Source: Fibrobacter sp. UBA4223 (GTDB lineage Bacteria > Fibrobacterota > Fibrobacteria > Fibrobacterales > Fibrobacteraceae). Taken from it: a DNA stretch of 64,000 nucleotides. Under the pieces are notes generated by a model, which saw only the letters and a program-made list of their open reading frames with translations, was not told the DNA's origin and made no database searches. The stretch lies in contig DFTB01000016.1 of NCBI GenBank assembly GCA_002382975.1, positions 62,001-126,000 on the forward strand, written 5' to 3'. Below, one piece after another: positions 19,786 through 27,844 of this stretch; the stretch's first letter is position 1; the number at the start of each line of letters is the position of its first letter. The translations under genes were made by a program, and so were the position numbers.

Positions 19786-21012
19786 CTATGCAAACAGGCG
19801 AATAACGCGCTTGATGCCTGCGATAAAGCGGTCGATGTCGCGCTTCAGGGTGTACGCGCCGAAACTGAGCCGAAGCGTGGCGTCGACGCCGAAGCGGTCC
19901 ATCACGGGTTGGGCGCAGTGGTGCCCGCTACGCACCGCAACGTTTTCTTCGTCGAGAATCATGGCGGCGTCGCTGACGGCGATGCCGTCCAGCGTGATGC
20001 TGATGAGGGCGCCGCGTTCCTTCGGGTTCCCGAAAATCTTCACCTGCGGAATCTGCGTGAGCTGTTCCAAGGCGTACTGCGTAATTTCTTCTTCGTGCTT
20101 GCGGATGTTTTCGATGCCAACCGCGTTAATCCATTCGATAGCCTTGCCGAGGCCGATGACTTCGGCGATCATGGGCGTGCCTGCCTCAAAGCGGGCGGGA
20201 ACATCGGCGTAAGTCGTCTTTTCGAAAGTCACGTTCTTGATCATTTCGCCACCGCCGTGCCAGGGGGGCATGCTGTCGAGAACTTCGTACTTGCCGTAGA
20301 GTACGCCTACGCCTGTGGGGCCGTACATTTTGTGTCCGCTGAAGGCGAGAAAATCGCAGTCCAGTTTTTGCACGTCAATCTTGATGTGGCTGGAACTCTG
20401 GGCGGCGTCAATCAGAATCTTTGCCTGCGGGGCGAGACCCCGCACGGTCTTGATGATTTCTGCAATCGGGTTCACGGTGCCAACGGAATTGCTCACGTGG
20501 GCGACGGCCACCATCTTGGTGCGTGGAGTGAGTAATCCGGGTAGTGCCGCCAAATCCAAATCGCCGTTATCCAAAACGGGAATCACCTTGATCTTGGCAC
20601 CCTTCATTTCGGCAACCAGCTGCCAGCTTACGATGTTTGCATGGTGCTCCAGGCCGCTAATCAAAATTTCGTCGCCCGCTTCGAAGAACTTGCGACCGTA
20701 ACTCCACGCCACCAGATTGATGCTTTCGGTGGTGCCGCGGGTGAACACGATTTCGTCTTCGGTTTTCGCGTTAATAAATTTTGCGACATTCTTGCGGGTG
20801 GCTTCGAATGCTTCGGTGGTGCGGGCGCTCAGACGGTACACGCCGCGCTTCACGGAACTGTAGTGCTCGCGGTAAAAGTCGTCCATCGCGTCAATGACGC
20901 ACGCGGGCTTTTGCGTGGTGGCCGTGCTATCCAAAAAGGCAAGGGGCTTTGCATCCTTATCGCCTGCGACAAGCATCGGGAATTCGCTACGGATTTTTTC
21001 TGCATCAATCAT
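19786..21012 (-). CDS. sufS: SufS/CsdA-type cysteine desulfurase
   Basis: The 408-residue PLP enzyme takes sulfur from cysteine as a persulfide for Fe-S clusters or thio-modification. The PLP lysine is Lys228 in SGHKMYGP and the catalytic cysteine is Cys366 in RSGHHCAQP, the class II (SufS/CsdA) form. It heads the run sufS-tcdA-dtd, which resembles the E. coli csdA-csdE-tcdA setting. The matching SufE partner is encoded far away at 48288-48734, and no sufBCD genes lie in this window. I therefore cannot tell SufS from CsdA with certainty. Confidence 0.95.
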   Translation of the reverse strand: MIDAEKIRSEFPMLVAGDKDAKPLAFLDSTATTQKPACVIDAMDDFYREHYSSVKRGVYRLSARTTEAFEATRKNVAKFINAKTEDEIVFTRGTTESINLVAWSYGRKFFEAGDEILISGLEHHANIVSWQLVAEMKGAKIKVIPVLDNGDLDLAALPGLLTPRTKMVAVAHVSNSVGTVNPIAEIIKTVRGLAPQAKILIDAAQSSSHIKIDVQKLDCDFLAFSGHKMYGPTGVGVLYGKYEVLDSMPPWHGGGEMIKNVTFEKTTYADVPARFEAGTPMIAEVIGLGKAIEWINAVGIENIRKHEEEITQYALEQLTQIPQVKIFGNPKERGALISITLDGIAVSDAAMILDEENVAVRSGHHCAQPVMDRFGVDATLRLSFGAYTLKRDIDRFIAGIKRVIRLFA

Positions 21013-21042
21013 GGGCCCAAATATAGAAAATAGGGTGGGTTC

Positions 21043-21077
21043 AGTTGATAGTTATTAGTTAGTAGTTACTAGTTACT
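21043..21077. repeat. Heptamer array, five units (AGTTANT)
   Basis: Units are AGTTGAT, AGTTATT, AGTTAGT, AGTTACT and AGTTACT in perfect 7-base register, in the gap between the divergent sufS and TIGR02145 genes. It is a member of the window-wide heptamer family. Confidence 0.8.
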
Positions 21078-21132
21078 AGCATCATCAGGGTGGAACTTTT
21101 ATATATTTACACCGCAAAAAAAGAGGGTTACA

Positions 21133-22518
21133 ATGAAAATTCTTAGAGGCTTGTTAAGTGTAGGAGTTCTTGCCCTGGGCGTTACAACTGCTTTTGCCCA
21201 AGAGGCATTTCGCGAAGCGATAGACAACCAGGATATCGCCACCGCTAAAAAAATGGTGAAGAACAACGAAATAGAAGAAATCTATTGCGGCAAGTTGAAT
21301 GCCAACGACGCCGTAGCCATCTTCGAGAAAATTTTCAAGTCCATGCCCGACGAATCCTTTGCCCAGTGCCCGTCGCAGTTTGCCTACGGCTACGGAGCAA
21401 AAGTCTGCGCCAACGCCAAGACGATGAATGCCTGTAGCGAAGTGGTAAGCTACCTGCTCATGGAAGGAACAGCGGGCAACGCTAACGCCCTGGAGGCTTT
21501 AGACAAGGTGGTCAAGGCAGCCCTCAAAACCAAGGCTTTTGCCAAGCCCGTCAAGGAACAGGTGGACACCACCACATGGGTGGCCTGCCCCAAGAAAGGC
21601 AAGGACAAGGAATTCTGCAAGTTGCAGTGCGAAACCCAGGCCGATTCCCTGAACGACGAAGCCCGCAAGCAGACCTGCGCCACGAAGCCCGAACATTTCA
21701 TCGAAACCACCATTACCGTCACCAAGCCCTCTCCCCTCTACGAAAAAATCCGCACGGGACTTACGGAAGGCTACTGGAAATCCCCCATGACCGTGGCGGA
21801 AAATTTTTCCAAATTGATTCAGGCAAACGCAAAGGCCCTTTCTATTGCAGACTCGACTATCCCGAACATCGCCTACGTAAATCGCTGGGCCGACAAGCAC
21901 AAGGCCGATTCTACGGAACTGCCCGGTGGCGAACTGTTCCGGTTCTGCACCGCCTGGCAACCGGCGGTAGATTCCATCTTGGCTTCGAAAGAATTTGAAA
22001 CCCGCTGCCCCGTATTCGAGTACTTTACAGACAACCGCGACGGACAGACCTACAAGGTCAAGGAAATCAACGGCACAAAGTGGTTCGTGCAGAACCTGAA
22101 CTTTGCCATGGAAGAAGGCTCCATGTGCTACGACCGCGAAGACGACAACTGCAAGGTCTATGGACGCCTCTACACCCAAGAGGCCGCCCAAAAGGCCTGC
22201 CCCGAAGGAACCAGACTTTCTACGGACGAAGACTGGAAAATGCTGGAGATTTATGCCGGTGGTGCCAACACCGCCGCAGAACGTCTCCGCAGTAACGGAA
22301 GCGACAACTATGCCTTTACCGCCCTGTTCGGAGGCTACGCCAACAAGAACAACATCTCGGTCATCGTCGGCGAAGGCGCCTATTTCTGGACAAACCAGGA
22401 CGGTGGCGACGGCCGAGGCGTAGCACGCTCCATGTTCAGCACAGACAAGGAAGTGTCCTCTATCTCCGTAGACAAGAAATTCTCCCTGTCGGTCCGCTGC
22501 GTGGTGAATAATGAGTAA
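21133..22518 (+). CDS. Exported protein with C-terminal Fibrobacter major paralogous domain (TIGR02145)
   Basis: A signal peptide (cleavage near AFA-QE) leads into a Cys-containing helical N-terminal region of about 280 residues with no family I can name. The C-terminal ~170 residues, from YFTDNRDGQTYKVKEINGTKWFVQNLN to LSVRCV, form the Fibrobacter major paralogous domain. It shares the DGxxYxxxxIxGxxWxxxNLN opening and the Cys pattern of the lipoprotein at 11615-13120. It has no lipobox, so it is periplasmic or secreted. Its final residues Asn-Glu and stop codon are made by the first unit of the downstream heptamer array. Confidence 0.85.
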   Translation: MKILRGLLSVGVLALGVTTAFAQEAFREAIDNQDIATAKKMVKNNEIEEIYCGKLNANDAVAIFEKIFKSMPDESFAQCPSQFAYGYGAKVCANAKTMNACSEVVSYLLMEGTAGNANALEALDKVVKAALKTKAFAKPVKEQVDTTTWVACPKKGKDKEFCKLQCETQADSLNDEARKQTCATKPEHFIETTITVTKPSPLYEKIRTGLTEGYWKSPMTVAENFSKLIQANAKALSIADSTIPNIAYVNRWADKHKADSTELPGGELFRFCTAWQPAVDSILASKEFETRCPVFEYFTDNRDGQTYKVKEINGTKWFVQNLNFAMEEGSMCYDREDDNCKVYGRLYTQEAAQKACPEGTRLSTDEDWKMLEIYAGGANTAAERLRSNGSDNYAFTALFGGYANKNNISVIVGEGAYFWTNQDGGDGRGVARSMFSTDKEVSSISVDKKFSLSVRCVVNNE

Positions 22519-22589
22519 TGAGTTGTGAGTTGTGAGTTTTGAGTAGTGAGTTTTGAGTAGTGAGTTCTTATAATCGCGCCTTCGGCGCC
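22513..22589. repeat. Heptamer array, eight units (GAGTNNT), plus GC-rich core
   Basis: Eight perfect 7-base units run from 22513 to 22568 (GAGTAAT, GAGTTGT twice, GAGTTTT, GAGTAGT, GAGTTTT, GAGTAGT, GAGTTCT). They are followed by a palindromic core at 22570-22589. The reverse complement of the core, GGCGCCGAAGGCGCGATTAT, recurs with one change at 51233-51252. The first unit supplies the TAA stop of the preceding gene. Confidence 0.85.
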
Positions 22590-22647
22590 TGATTGACAAC
22601 CAATTTCACATTCCATACTTCACGTAAAACTTCTTGTTTCTATCAGC

Positions 22648-22703
22648 CCTAACACCTACAACCTACTACCTAACCCCTATCACCTAACCCCTAGATCCTA
22701 ACC
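22648..22703. repeat. Heptamer array, eight units (CCTANNN), upstream of epmA
   Basis: Eight units with invariant CCTA and variable last three bases run in perfect 7-base register and end 10 bases before the epmA ATG. No Shine-Dalgarno sequence is visible between array and start. The same unit type occurs at 23695-23729 and 36602-36636 and, in reverse orientation, at 41403-41451. Confidence 0.88.
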
Positions 22704-22713
22704 CCTTCCCACC

Positions 22714-23664
22714 ATGTTCTCTCCTACCTGCAATCGCGAAACCTGGATAAAGCGTCAAGACCTGATGCGTAAGGTTCGTGCTTTCTTCGAAGCTCGCGGG
22801 GTTTTGGAAGTGGAAACGCCGGTGCTGTCCAACGCTTGCGGCACCGACCCGCAGTTGGATTACTTCGAGATTGAATCGCCCCACCGTTTCATGATGACCA
22901 GTCCGGAATTCCATATGAAACGCCTACTCTCGGCAGGTTTCGGCGACATCTTCCAGATTACCAAGTCCTTTCGTAAGGACGAATTCGGCGCACATCATAA
23001 CAACGAATTCAGCATGGTGGAATGGTATCGTGTGGGCATGCCTCAGGAACAATTGATGGACGAGGTGGAAACCCTGGTCTCGGAGATTCTCGGGAAACCC
23101 CTCAACGCCCGCCGCACCCGCTGGATTGATGCCTTCAGGAATTATGCCGGAGTGAACCCCCTTACCGCCACCGACGGAGACTTCGTCGCAGCCTGCAGGT
23201 CCAAAGACATTCCCCTCCCAGCCGCCTCTACAGGCATGTCCCGGGAAGACTGGTGGGACTACCTGATGGTCTTTGCCGTAGAGCCGGCGTTAGCAAAGAA
23301 CGGCCCGGAATTCATTTTGGATTACCCCCAGTCCCAGGCGGCTCTCGCCCAGACCTATGTAGGCGAAGACGACTACACCTGGGCCAGGCGGTTTGAGCTG
23401 TTTGTAGATCAAGTGGAACTTTGCAACGGCTATACGGAACTGACCGATGCCAAGGAACAGCGCAGGCGTTTCGAGGCCGACCTTGAAATCCGCCGTAGCA
23501 TGAACAAACCTTTGCCACCGATAGACGAAAACTTCTTGCAGGCGCTGGAATCGGGGATGCCCGCCTGCTCCGGCGTGGCTTTGGGCCTAGACCGGCTCTT
23601 TATGCTGGCCTTGAACAAGGCAGAAATCAAAGACGTGATTCTTTTCCCAAGCCCGATTGCGTAA
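22714..23664 (+). CDS. epmA: EpmA/GenX-type lysyl-tRNA-synthetase-like ligase
   Basis: EpmA attaches (R)-beta-lysine to elongation factor P, which helps ribosomes pass polyproline. The 316-residue product has only the class II synthetase catalytic core, without the anticodon-binding domain of LysRS. Motif 2 is visible as FRKDEFGAHHNNEFSMVEWY and motif 3 as GVALGLDRLFML. The length fits the family. EF-P itself and the EpmB aminomutase are not in the window. The start codon follows a heptamer array rather than a normal ribosome-binding site. Confidence 0.94.
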   Translation: MFSPTCNRETWIKRQDLMRKVRAFFEARGVLEVETPVLSNACGTDPQLDYFEIESPHRFMMTSPEFHMKRLLSAGFGDIFQITKSFRKDEFGAHHNNEFSMVEWYRVGMPQEQLMDEVETLVSEILGKPLNARRTRWIDAFRNYAGVNPLTATDGDFVAACRSKDIPLPAASTGMSREDWWDYLMVFAVEPALAKNGPEFILDYPQSQAALAQTYVGEDDYTWARRFELFVDQVELCNGYTELTDAKEQRRRFEADLEIRRSMNKPLPPIDENFLQALESGMPACSGVALGLDRLFMLALNKAEIKDVILFPSPIA

Positions 23665-23694
23665 GGCAATCTCGAACATCTTGTCCCCCGCGGC

Positions 23695-23729
23695 CCTAAA
23701 ACCTACAACCTATTACCTAACCCCTAATA
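23695..23729. repeat. Heptamer array, five units (CCTANNN)
   Basis: Units are CCTAAAA, CCTACAA, CCTATTA, CCTAACC and CCTAATA in exact register. The array lies between epmA and the convergent TlpA-like gene and runs into the latter, encoding its last residues (Leu-Gly-Val-Arg) and its TAA stop. Confidence 0.85.
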
Positions 23730-24231
23730 GCTTCTCTATCCGCCGCCGTAGCTCCGACTCGCTGGCATCGCCCACAAACACCTTGTCGATGTTGTCCTCT
23801 TTGTCCACCAGGTAGCTTACGGGAATGACTCCCGGATTCCCGAGAGCGTTCATGGCGTCGTAGTTCCAGTGGACCACGGTCCAGGGCATTTCCTTAGCCT
23901 TCTTGAATCGGGCCATCACTTTCAGGTTCTCGTCTTCGTCAATCATCAAGATTTTTAACCCCCTGGAGCCGTATTCCTGATGGAATTTCTGGAGCATGGG
24001 GATTTCCATGAGGCAACCAGGGCACCAGCTGGCACTCAAAACGATAAGCGTAGCAGTCCCCTTTTCACTTGCGTAGTCCGTCCGGCTGCCATCAGCCTTC
24101 AGTGCCTCAAAGTTCACTACCGTCTTTGGGATTTCCCGAAAAGACCGTTCCAGGGAAACGGTGCGGTACAGGTAGATTCCCCCTAGCAAAACAAGGGGAA
24201 TCAAAGCCCATTTTAGTGTAGAAATACGCAT
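23713..24231 (-). CDS. Membrane-anchored TlpA/ResA-type thioredoxin
   Basis: The 172-residue product has an N-terminal membrane anchor (residues about 7-22) and a periplasmic thioredoxin domain with the redox site WCPGC (Cys70 and Cys73). A cis-Pro region, GVIPVSYLVD, follows. This layout is that of thiol-disulfide oxidoreductases used in cytochrome c maturation or general periplasmic reduction. There are no cytochrome genes nearby, so the partner is unknown. It is divergent from pilT. Its C-terminal codons and stop are formed by a heptamer array. Confidence 0.9.
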   Translation of the reverse strand: MRISTLKWALIPLVLLGGIYLYRTVSLERSFREIPKTVVNFEALKADGSRTDYASEKGTATLIVLSASWCPGCLMEIPMLQKFHQEYGSRGLKILMIDEDENLKVMARFKKAKEMPWTVVHWNYDAMNALGNPGVIPVSYLVDKEDNIDKVFVGDASESELRRRIEKLLGVR

Positions 24232-24282
24232 TATGCCGTAGAATTTATGAAATTTCGCTCCTTTTTAGTTATATTCTTGAAT

Positions 24283-25350
24283 ATGGCATACAATATTCAA
24301 GAACTTCTTTCTGAAATGGTCAAACGCGGAGCCTCCGACTTGCATATCACGGCAGGTTCCCCTCCCCTACTCCGTATCTCCGGCAAGCTCACTCCTATCG
24401 GAGCCGACAAGCTGAAACCGGACGAAACCATGCGCATGACCTACAGCCTCATGAACGAGATGCAGAAGAAGACCTTCGAACAGCAGAAGGAATGCGATTT
24501 CTCCTTCGGTATTGCAAACCTTGCCCGTTTCCGTGCCAATGCCTACCTACAGCGCGGTTGCGTGGCCCTCGCCCTCCGTATCATTCCGCTAGATATCCGC
24601 ACCTTCAAGGACCTGGGTCTCCCGAAAATTTTGGCCGAGTTCACCACCCGTCCCTCGGGCCTGGTCCTGGTGACCGGTGCCACCGGTTCCGGTAAGTCCA
24701 CGACCCTTGCAGCCATGATTGACAAGATCAACAAGGAACGCCACGACCACATTCTCACCGTAGAAGACCCCATCGAATTTTTGCACAAGCACCAGGGTTG
24801 CATGGTGAACCAGCGCGAAGTGGGAAGCGACACCAACAGTTTCGCCCAGGCACTGAAGATGGCCCTCCGTCAGGACCCCGACGTGGTGCTCATCGGCGAA
24901 ATGCGTGACCTGGAAACCATCCGTGCCGCCCTTACCATCGCTGAAACAGGCCACTTGGCCTTCGCGACACTCCACACCAACTCCTGCGTGCAGACCATCA
25001 ACCGTATCGTGGACGCTTTCCCCAAGGGCGAACAACAAACGGTGCGCACCCAGCTGTCTTTTGTGCTCCAGGGTGTGATATGCCAGACTCTGGTTCCCCG
25101 CATTGGCGGCGGTCGTGTCATGGCCTACGAAATCATGAACGTGACTCCCGGTATCCGAGCCCTAATTCGCGACGACAAGGTACACCAGATCGAATCCATG
25201 ATCGAAATCGGCCAGAAGTTCGGCATGAACACCATGAACATGTGTCTCTGCGAATTGGTCAAGAACCGCAAGGTGGACCGTTTCGAAGCCCTTTCCCGCT
25301 CCCCCAGCCCCGATCAGCTGGAACAACTGTTCGTGAAGGAAGGTGTGTAA
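24283..25350 (+). CDS. pilT: Type IV pilus twitching-motility ATPase PilT
   Basis: PilT is the hexameric ATPase that drives pilus retraction. The 355-residue product starts MAYNIQELLSEMVKRGASDLHIT, the usual PilT opening; I chose this ATG over one 12 codons upstream. It has Walker A GATGSGKST (132-140), an Asp box EDPIEF, Walker B DVVLIGEMRD (200-209) and the His box TGHLAFATLHT. The C-terminal PGIRALIRDDK matches the AIRNLIRE motif needed for retraction. It is followed after 3 bases by pilC, so the two are co-translated. Other pil genes are absent. Confidence 0.95.
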   Translation: MAYNIQELLSEMVKRGASDLHITAGSPPLLRISGKLTPIGADKLKPDETMRMTYSLMNEMQKKTFEQQKECDFSFGIANLARFRANAYLQRGCVALALRIIPLDIRTFKDLGLPKILAEFTTRPSGLVLVTGATGSGKSTTLAAMIDKINKERHDHILTVEDPIEFLHKHQGCMVNQREVGSDTNSFAQALKMALRQDPDVVLIGEMRDLETIRAALTIAETGHLAFATLHTNSCVQTINRIVDAFPKGEQQTVRTQLSFVLQGVICQTLVPRIGGGRVMAYEIMNVTPGIRALIRDDKVHQIESMIEIGQKFGMNTMNMCLCELVKNRKVDRFEALSRSPSPDQLEQLFVKEGV

Positions 25351-25353
25351 CCT

Positions 25354-26556
25354 ATGCCAGAGTTTTTGTACAAGGCCCAAAATACCCAGGGCAACGTTTT
25401 CCAAGGCTCCCTAGAAGCCAAGGACAAGGCCGAAGCCGAGTCCATGCTCCTGCGGCGCAGGCTTGTCATCACAAGTCTGAAAAAGAAGCCTACCGAAATC
25501 AAGATTAAGATTGGTTCCGGCATCAAGCATGCTGACATCGCTAGGTTTACCCGAATGTTTTCGTCCATGAGTTCGGCGGGCCTCCCTATGCTCCAATGCT
25601 TGAATATTTTGGAAGAACAGTGCGAAAACCCGGAACTTAAGTCCGTTATTCACAAAATCACTCAGTCCATCAACGGCGGTTCCTCTTTGGCAGATGCTCT
25701 GGCCCAGCACCCCAAGGTGTTCGGTCCCCTGTACACCAACATGGTGGCGGCAGGCGAAGCGGGCGGTATCTTGGATGGCATCCTTGCTCGTCTAGCAGAA
25801 ACTCTCGAAAACCAGGAACGCCTGAAGCGCAAGGTGAAAAAGGCCTTGACCTACCCGGTGATGTTGGTGATCGTGGGTATCTTGGTGGTGATTGCCCTTA
25901 TGACCTTCGTGGTGCCTACCTTCGCTGAACAGTTTGCCGCCCTCGATGCGGAACTCCCAGCACCAACGCAAGTTGTTATGAGCATATCCGATTTCATTCG
26001 CGATAATGCGGCCTTCATGGTGATAGGTGTCGTCATCCTCATCGTCGGGTTCAAGATGTCTATGAAAGTCCCGTCTGTCAAGTTTGCATGGGATGGCTTT
26101 ATGCTGAAGGTCCCCAAACTAGGAGACCTCCAAATCAAATCTACGACGGCCAGTTTTGCCAGAACTTTGGGAACACTCCTAAACGCTGGTGTATCCATCA
26201 TGGATTCTTTGAAGGTGGTGTCCTCCACCGTGAGCAACAAGGTAGTGGAAAAATCCATCAACAAGATTTCCATCGGCATCGCTGGCGGTAAGTCCATCGC
26301 CGAGCCCATGACAGAAGTCGGCATTTTCCCACCCATGGTTATTCAGATGACTGGCGTGGGTGAAAAGACCGGTAACCTGGGAGGCATGCTTTTGAAGCTC
26401 GCCGACTTCTACGACGAAGAAGTGGACGCCGCCGTGGACGCCGTGGTGGGCATGATGGAACCGATGATTATCGTGTTCCTGGGCGGCGCCGTCGGTGGCT
26501 TGCTGATTGCTATGTATATGCCTATGTTCTCCATGGGCGACGCCATCAAGGGCTAA
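25354..26556 (+). CDS. pilC: Type IV pilus inner-membrane platform protein PilC
   Basis: The 400-residue product is a GspF/PilC platform protein. It has an N-terminal cytoplasmic domain starting PEFLYKAQNTQGN. It also has two copies of the T2SSF domain, each with the typical GxSLADAL- or GKSIAEPM-type turn and the AAGEAGG / GVGEKTGNL motif. Hydrophobic segments lie at about 170-190, 215-235 and 370-390. It anchors the motor ATPases to the pilus assembly. It forms a two-gene unit with pilT, whose stop is 3 bases upstream. Confidence 0.94.
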   Translation: MPEFLYKAQNTQGNVFQGSLEAKDKAEAESMLLRRRLVITSLKKKPTEIKIKIGSGIKHADIARFTRMFSSMSSAGLPMLQCLNILEEQCENPELKSVIHKITQSINGGSSLADALAQHPKVFGPLYTNMVAAGEAGGILDGILARLAETLENQERLKRKVKKALTYPVMLVIVGILVVIALMTFVVPTFAEQFAALDAELPAPTQVVMSISDFIRDNAAFMVIGVVILIVGFKMSMKVPSVKFAWDGFMLKVPKLGDLQIKSTTASFARTLGTLLNAGVSIMDSLKVVSSTVSNKVVEKSINKISIGIAGGKSIAEPMTEVGIFPPMVIQMTGVGEKTGNLGGMLLKLADFYDEEVDAAVDAVVGMMEPMIIVFLGGAVGGLLIAMYMPMFSMGDAIKG

Positions 26557-26790
26557 TAAACTGCGTAATACTTCGTTACTCCCCCTCTCGCCATAGGTTT
26601 TCTACGGCTTCGGGGGTCGTTGCCTCGTCTTACTTGTTTCTTATCCCTCGTACGCTATGCGGAGTTGTCTCGCTCGGTTTTGCGGTTTTCAATAAAAACA
26701 CACTTGATACAGTTTTGTAAAAACAACATTTAGAACACTAACCTGCGCCTTGAAACGATTGTATATTATGGGAAAAAGAGAGGTAATCCC
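26557..26790. other. Intergenic region between pilC and the GH16 gene
   Basis: The first 120 bases are pyrimidine-rich with short partly repeated words but no clear hairpin with a T-tract. The last part is AT-rich, with a TATATT-like box at about 26761-26766 and the ribosome-binding site AGAGAGG before the GH16 ATG. I see no ORF or RNA gene here. Confidence 0.5.
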
Positions 26791-27735
26791 ATGAAAACGA
26801 AATTCATTCTCCCGATTATTGCGATAGGTCTGTTTGCCGCATGCTCCGACGACAGTAGCAGCGGTAATCCCACAGAACCAGGTACCAATCCGACCGTAGA
26901 ATCCTCCGCATCGGAAGAAACACCCAGTTCCGATTCCACTCCTCTCGAACCCTTCCGCAAAGAAGTGGAAAATACAATTCCAAACAACACCGCCACCGAA
27001 GTCGAAGACTTCGCCGACTACAAGTATTATGGCGCAGAACTCACCGGCAAGGACCAGTTCACCTACGGGCGCTTCGAGGCCCGCATGAAAATGGTTTCCA
27101 TCTCCGGTTCCGTAAGTTCCATGTTCCTCTACTACGATCCGTCTTATCTGCTTGGTAACGAGCCGTGGAACGAAATCGACATCGAAGTCCTCGGAACCAA
27201 CCCGGGAATGTGGCAGTCCAACTTGATTACCCGTCTGCCGGACGAAGACAAGAAAAATCCGAAAATCACATCGGAATACAAGACCGGGTTCGGATTCAAT
27301 TCTACCGAAGACTTCCACCTGTTCGCCTTCGTGTGGACTCCCGAATATATTTCCTGGGAAATAGACAGCGTAGAAATCCGTCGTGATGTCATTGGCATGG
27401 ATAAAGGCCAAGTGGAATTCATGACCCTCCAGCAATCCCTCCGCTTCAACCTGTGGGCATCAAAAAGCGCCGGCTGGACAGGAAAATTCACCGGCGCCGA
27501 ACTGGCCGATGGTCCAGTGGCGCAAGAGATTGACTATGTCCGCGTATACAGTTATGACACAGAAACCAAGACTTTCACCAAGTCCTGGCAAGACGATTTC
27601 GACGGTGACGCCCTTGATACAAGGCACTGGAGCAAGGGCAACTGGGAAATGGAAAATGTCATGCTCTCGGCCAACAACATCGTAGTAGAAGACGGCAAGT
27701 GCAAGTTGTTGATTTCACGAGTCAAAGAAGAATAA
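26791..27735 (+). CDS. Circularly permuted GH16 beta-glucanase-like lipoprotein
   Basis: The product starts with a lipoprotein signal (acylated Cys18 in LFAACSD) and a Ser/Thr/Glu linker. The GH16 catalytic signature is WNEIDIEVLG, with nucleophile Glu128, helper Asp130 and acid/base Glu132. The strand that opens ordinary lichenases is at the C-terminus instead (SWQDDFDGDALDTRHWSKGNW). This is the same natural circular permutation as the well-studied F. succinogenes 1,3-1,4-beta-glucanase. The order TYGRFEARMKM, SGSVSSMFLY, LRFNLWAS also follows that enzyme. The likely substrate is mixed-linkage beta-glucan, with the enzyme held at the cell surface. It is monocistronic with its own terminator. 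Confidence 0.92.
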   Translation: MKTKFILPIIAIGLFAACSDDSSSGNPTEPGTNPTVESSASEETPSSDSTPLEPFRKEVENTIPNNTATEVEDFADYKYYGAELTGKDQFTYGRFEARMKMVSISGSVSSMFLYYDPSYLLGNEPWNEIDIEVLGTNPGMWQSNLITRLPDEDKKNPKITSEYKTGFGFNSTEDFHLFAFVWTPEYISWEIDSVEIRRDVIGMDKGQVEFMTLQQSLRFNLWASKSAGWTGKFTGAELADGPVAQEIDYVRVYSYDTETKTFTKSWQDDFDGDALDTRHWSKGNWEMENVMLSANNIVVEDGKCKLLISRVKEE

Positions 27736-27764
27736 CGCACAAACTTTTGCTCCTCCAAAAAGTT

Positions 27765-27793
27765 CCCCGGGCACGCAAGTGCTCGGGGTTTTT
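27765..27793 (+). terminator. Intrinsic terminator of the GH16 gene
   Basis: A 10-bp stem CCCCGGGCAC / GTGCTCGGGG with one G-T pair and a GCAA loop (27765-27788) is followed by TTTTT. Confidence 0.85.
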
Positions 27794-27844
27794 GCTTTTC
27801 AAAAATTTTAGCGGAGTATTGACGTTCCAGCAAAGAAATCCGAA

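Noticed and set aside
22513..22703. CRISPR-like or simple microsatellite reading of the heptamer arrays
   Set aside because: Units are 7 bases with fixed and free positions; there are no spacers of CRISPR length, and slippage would give identical units.
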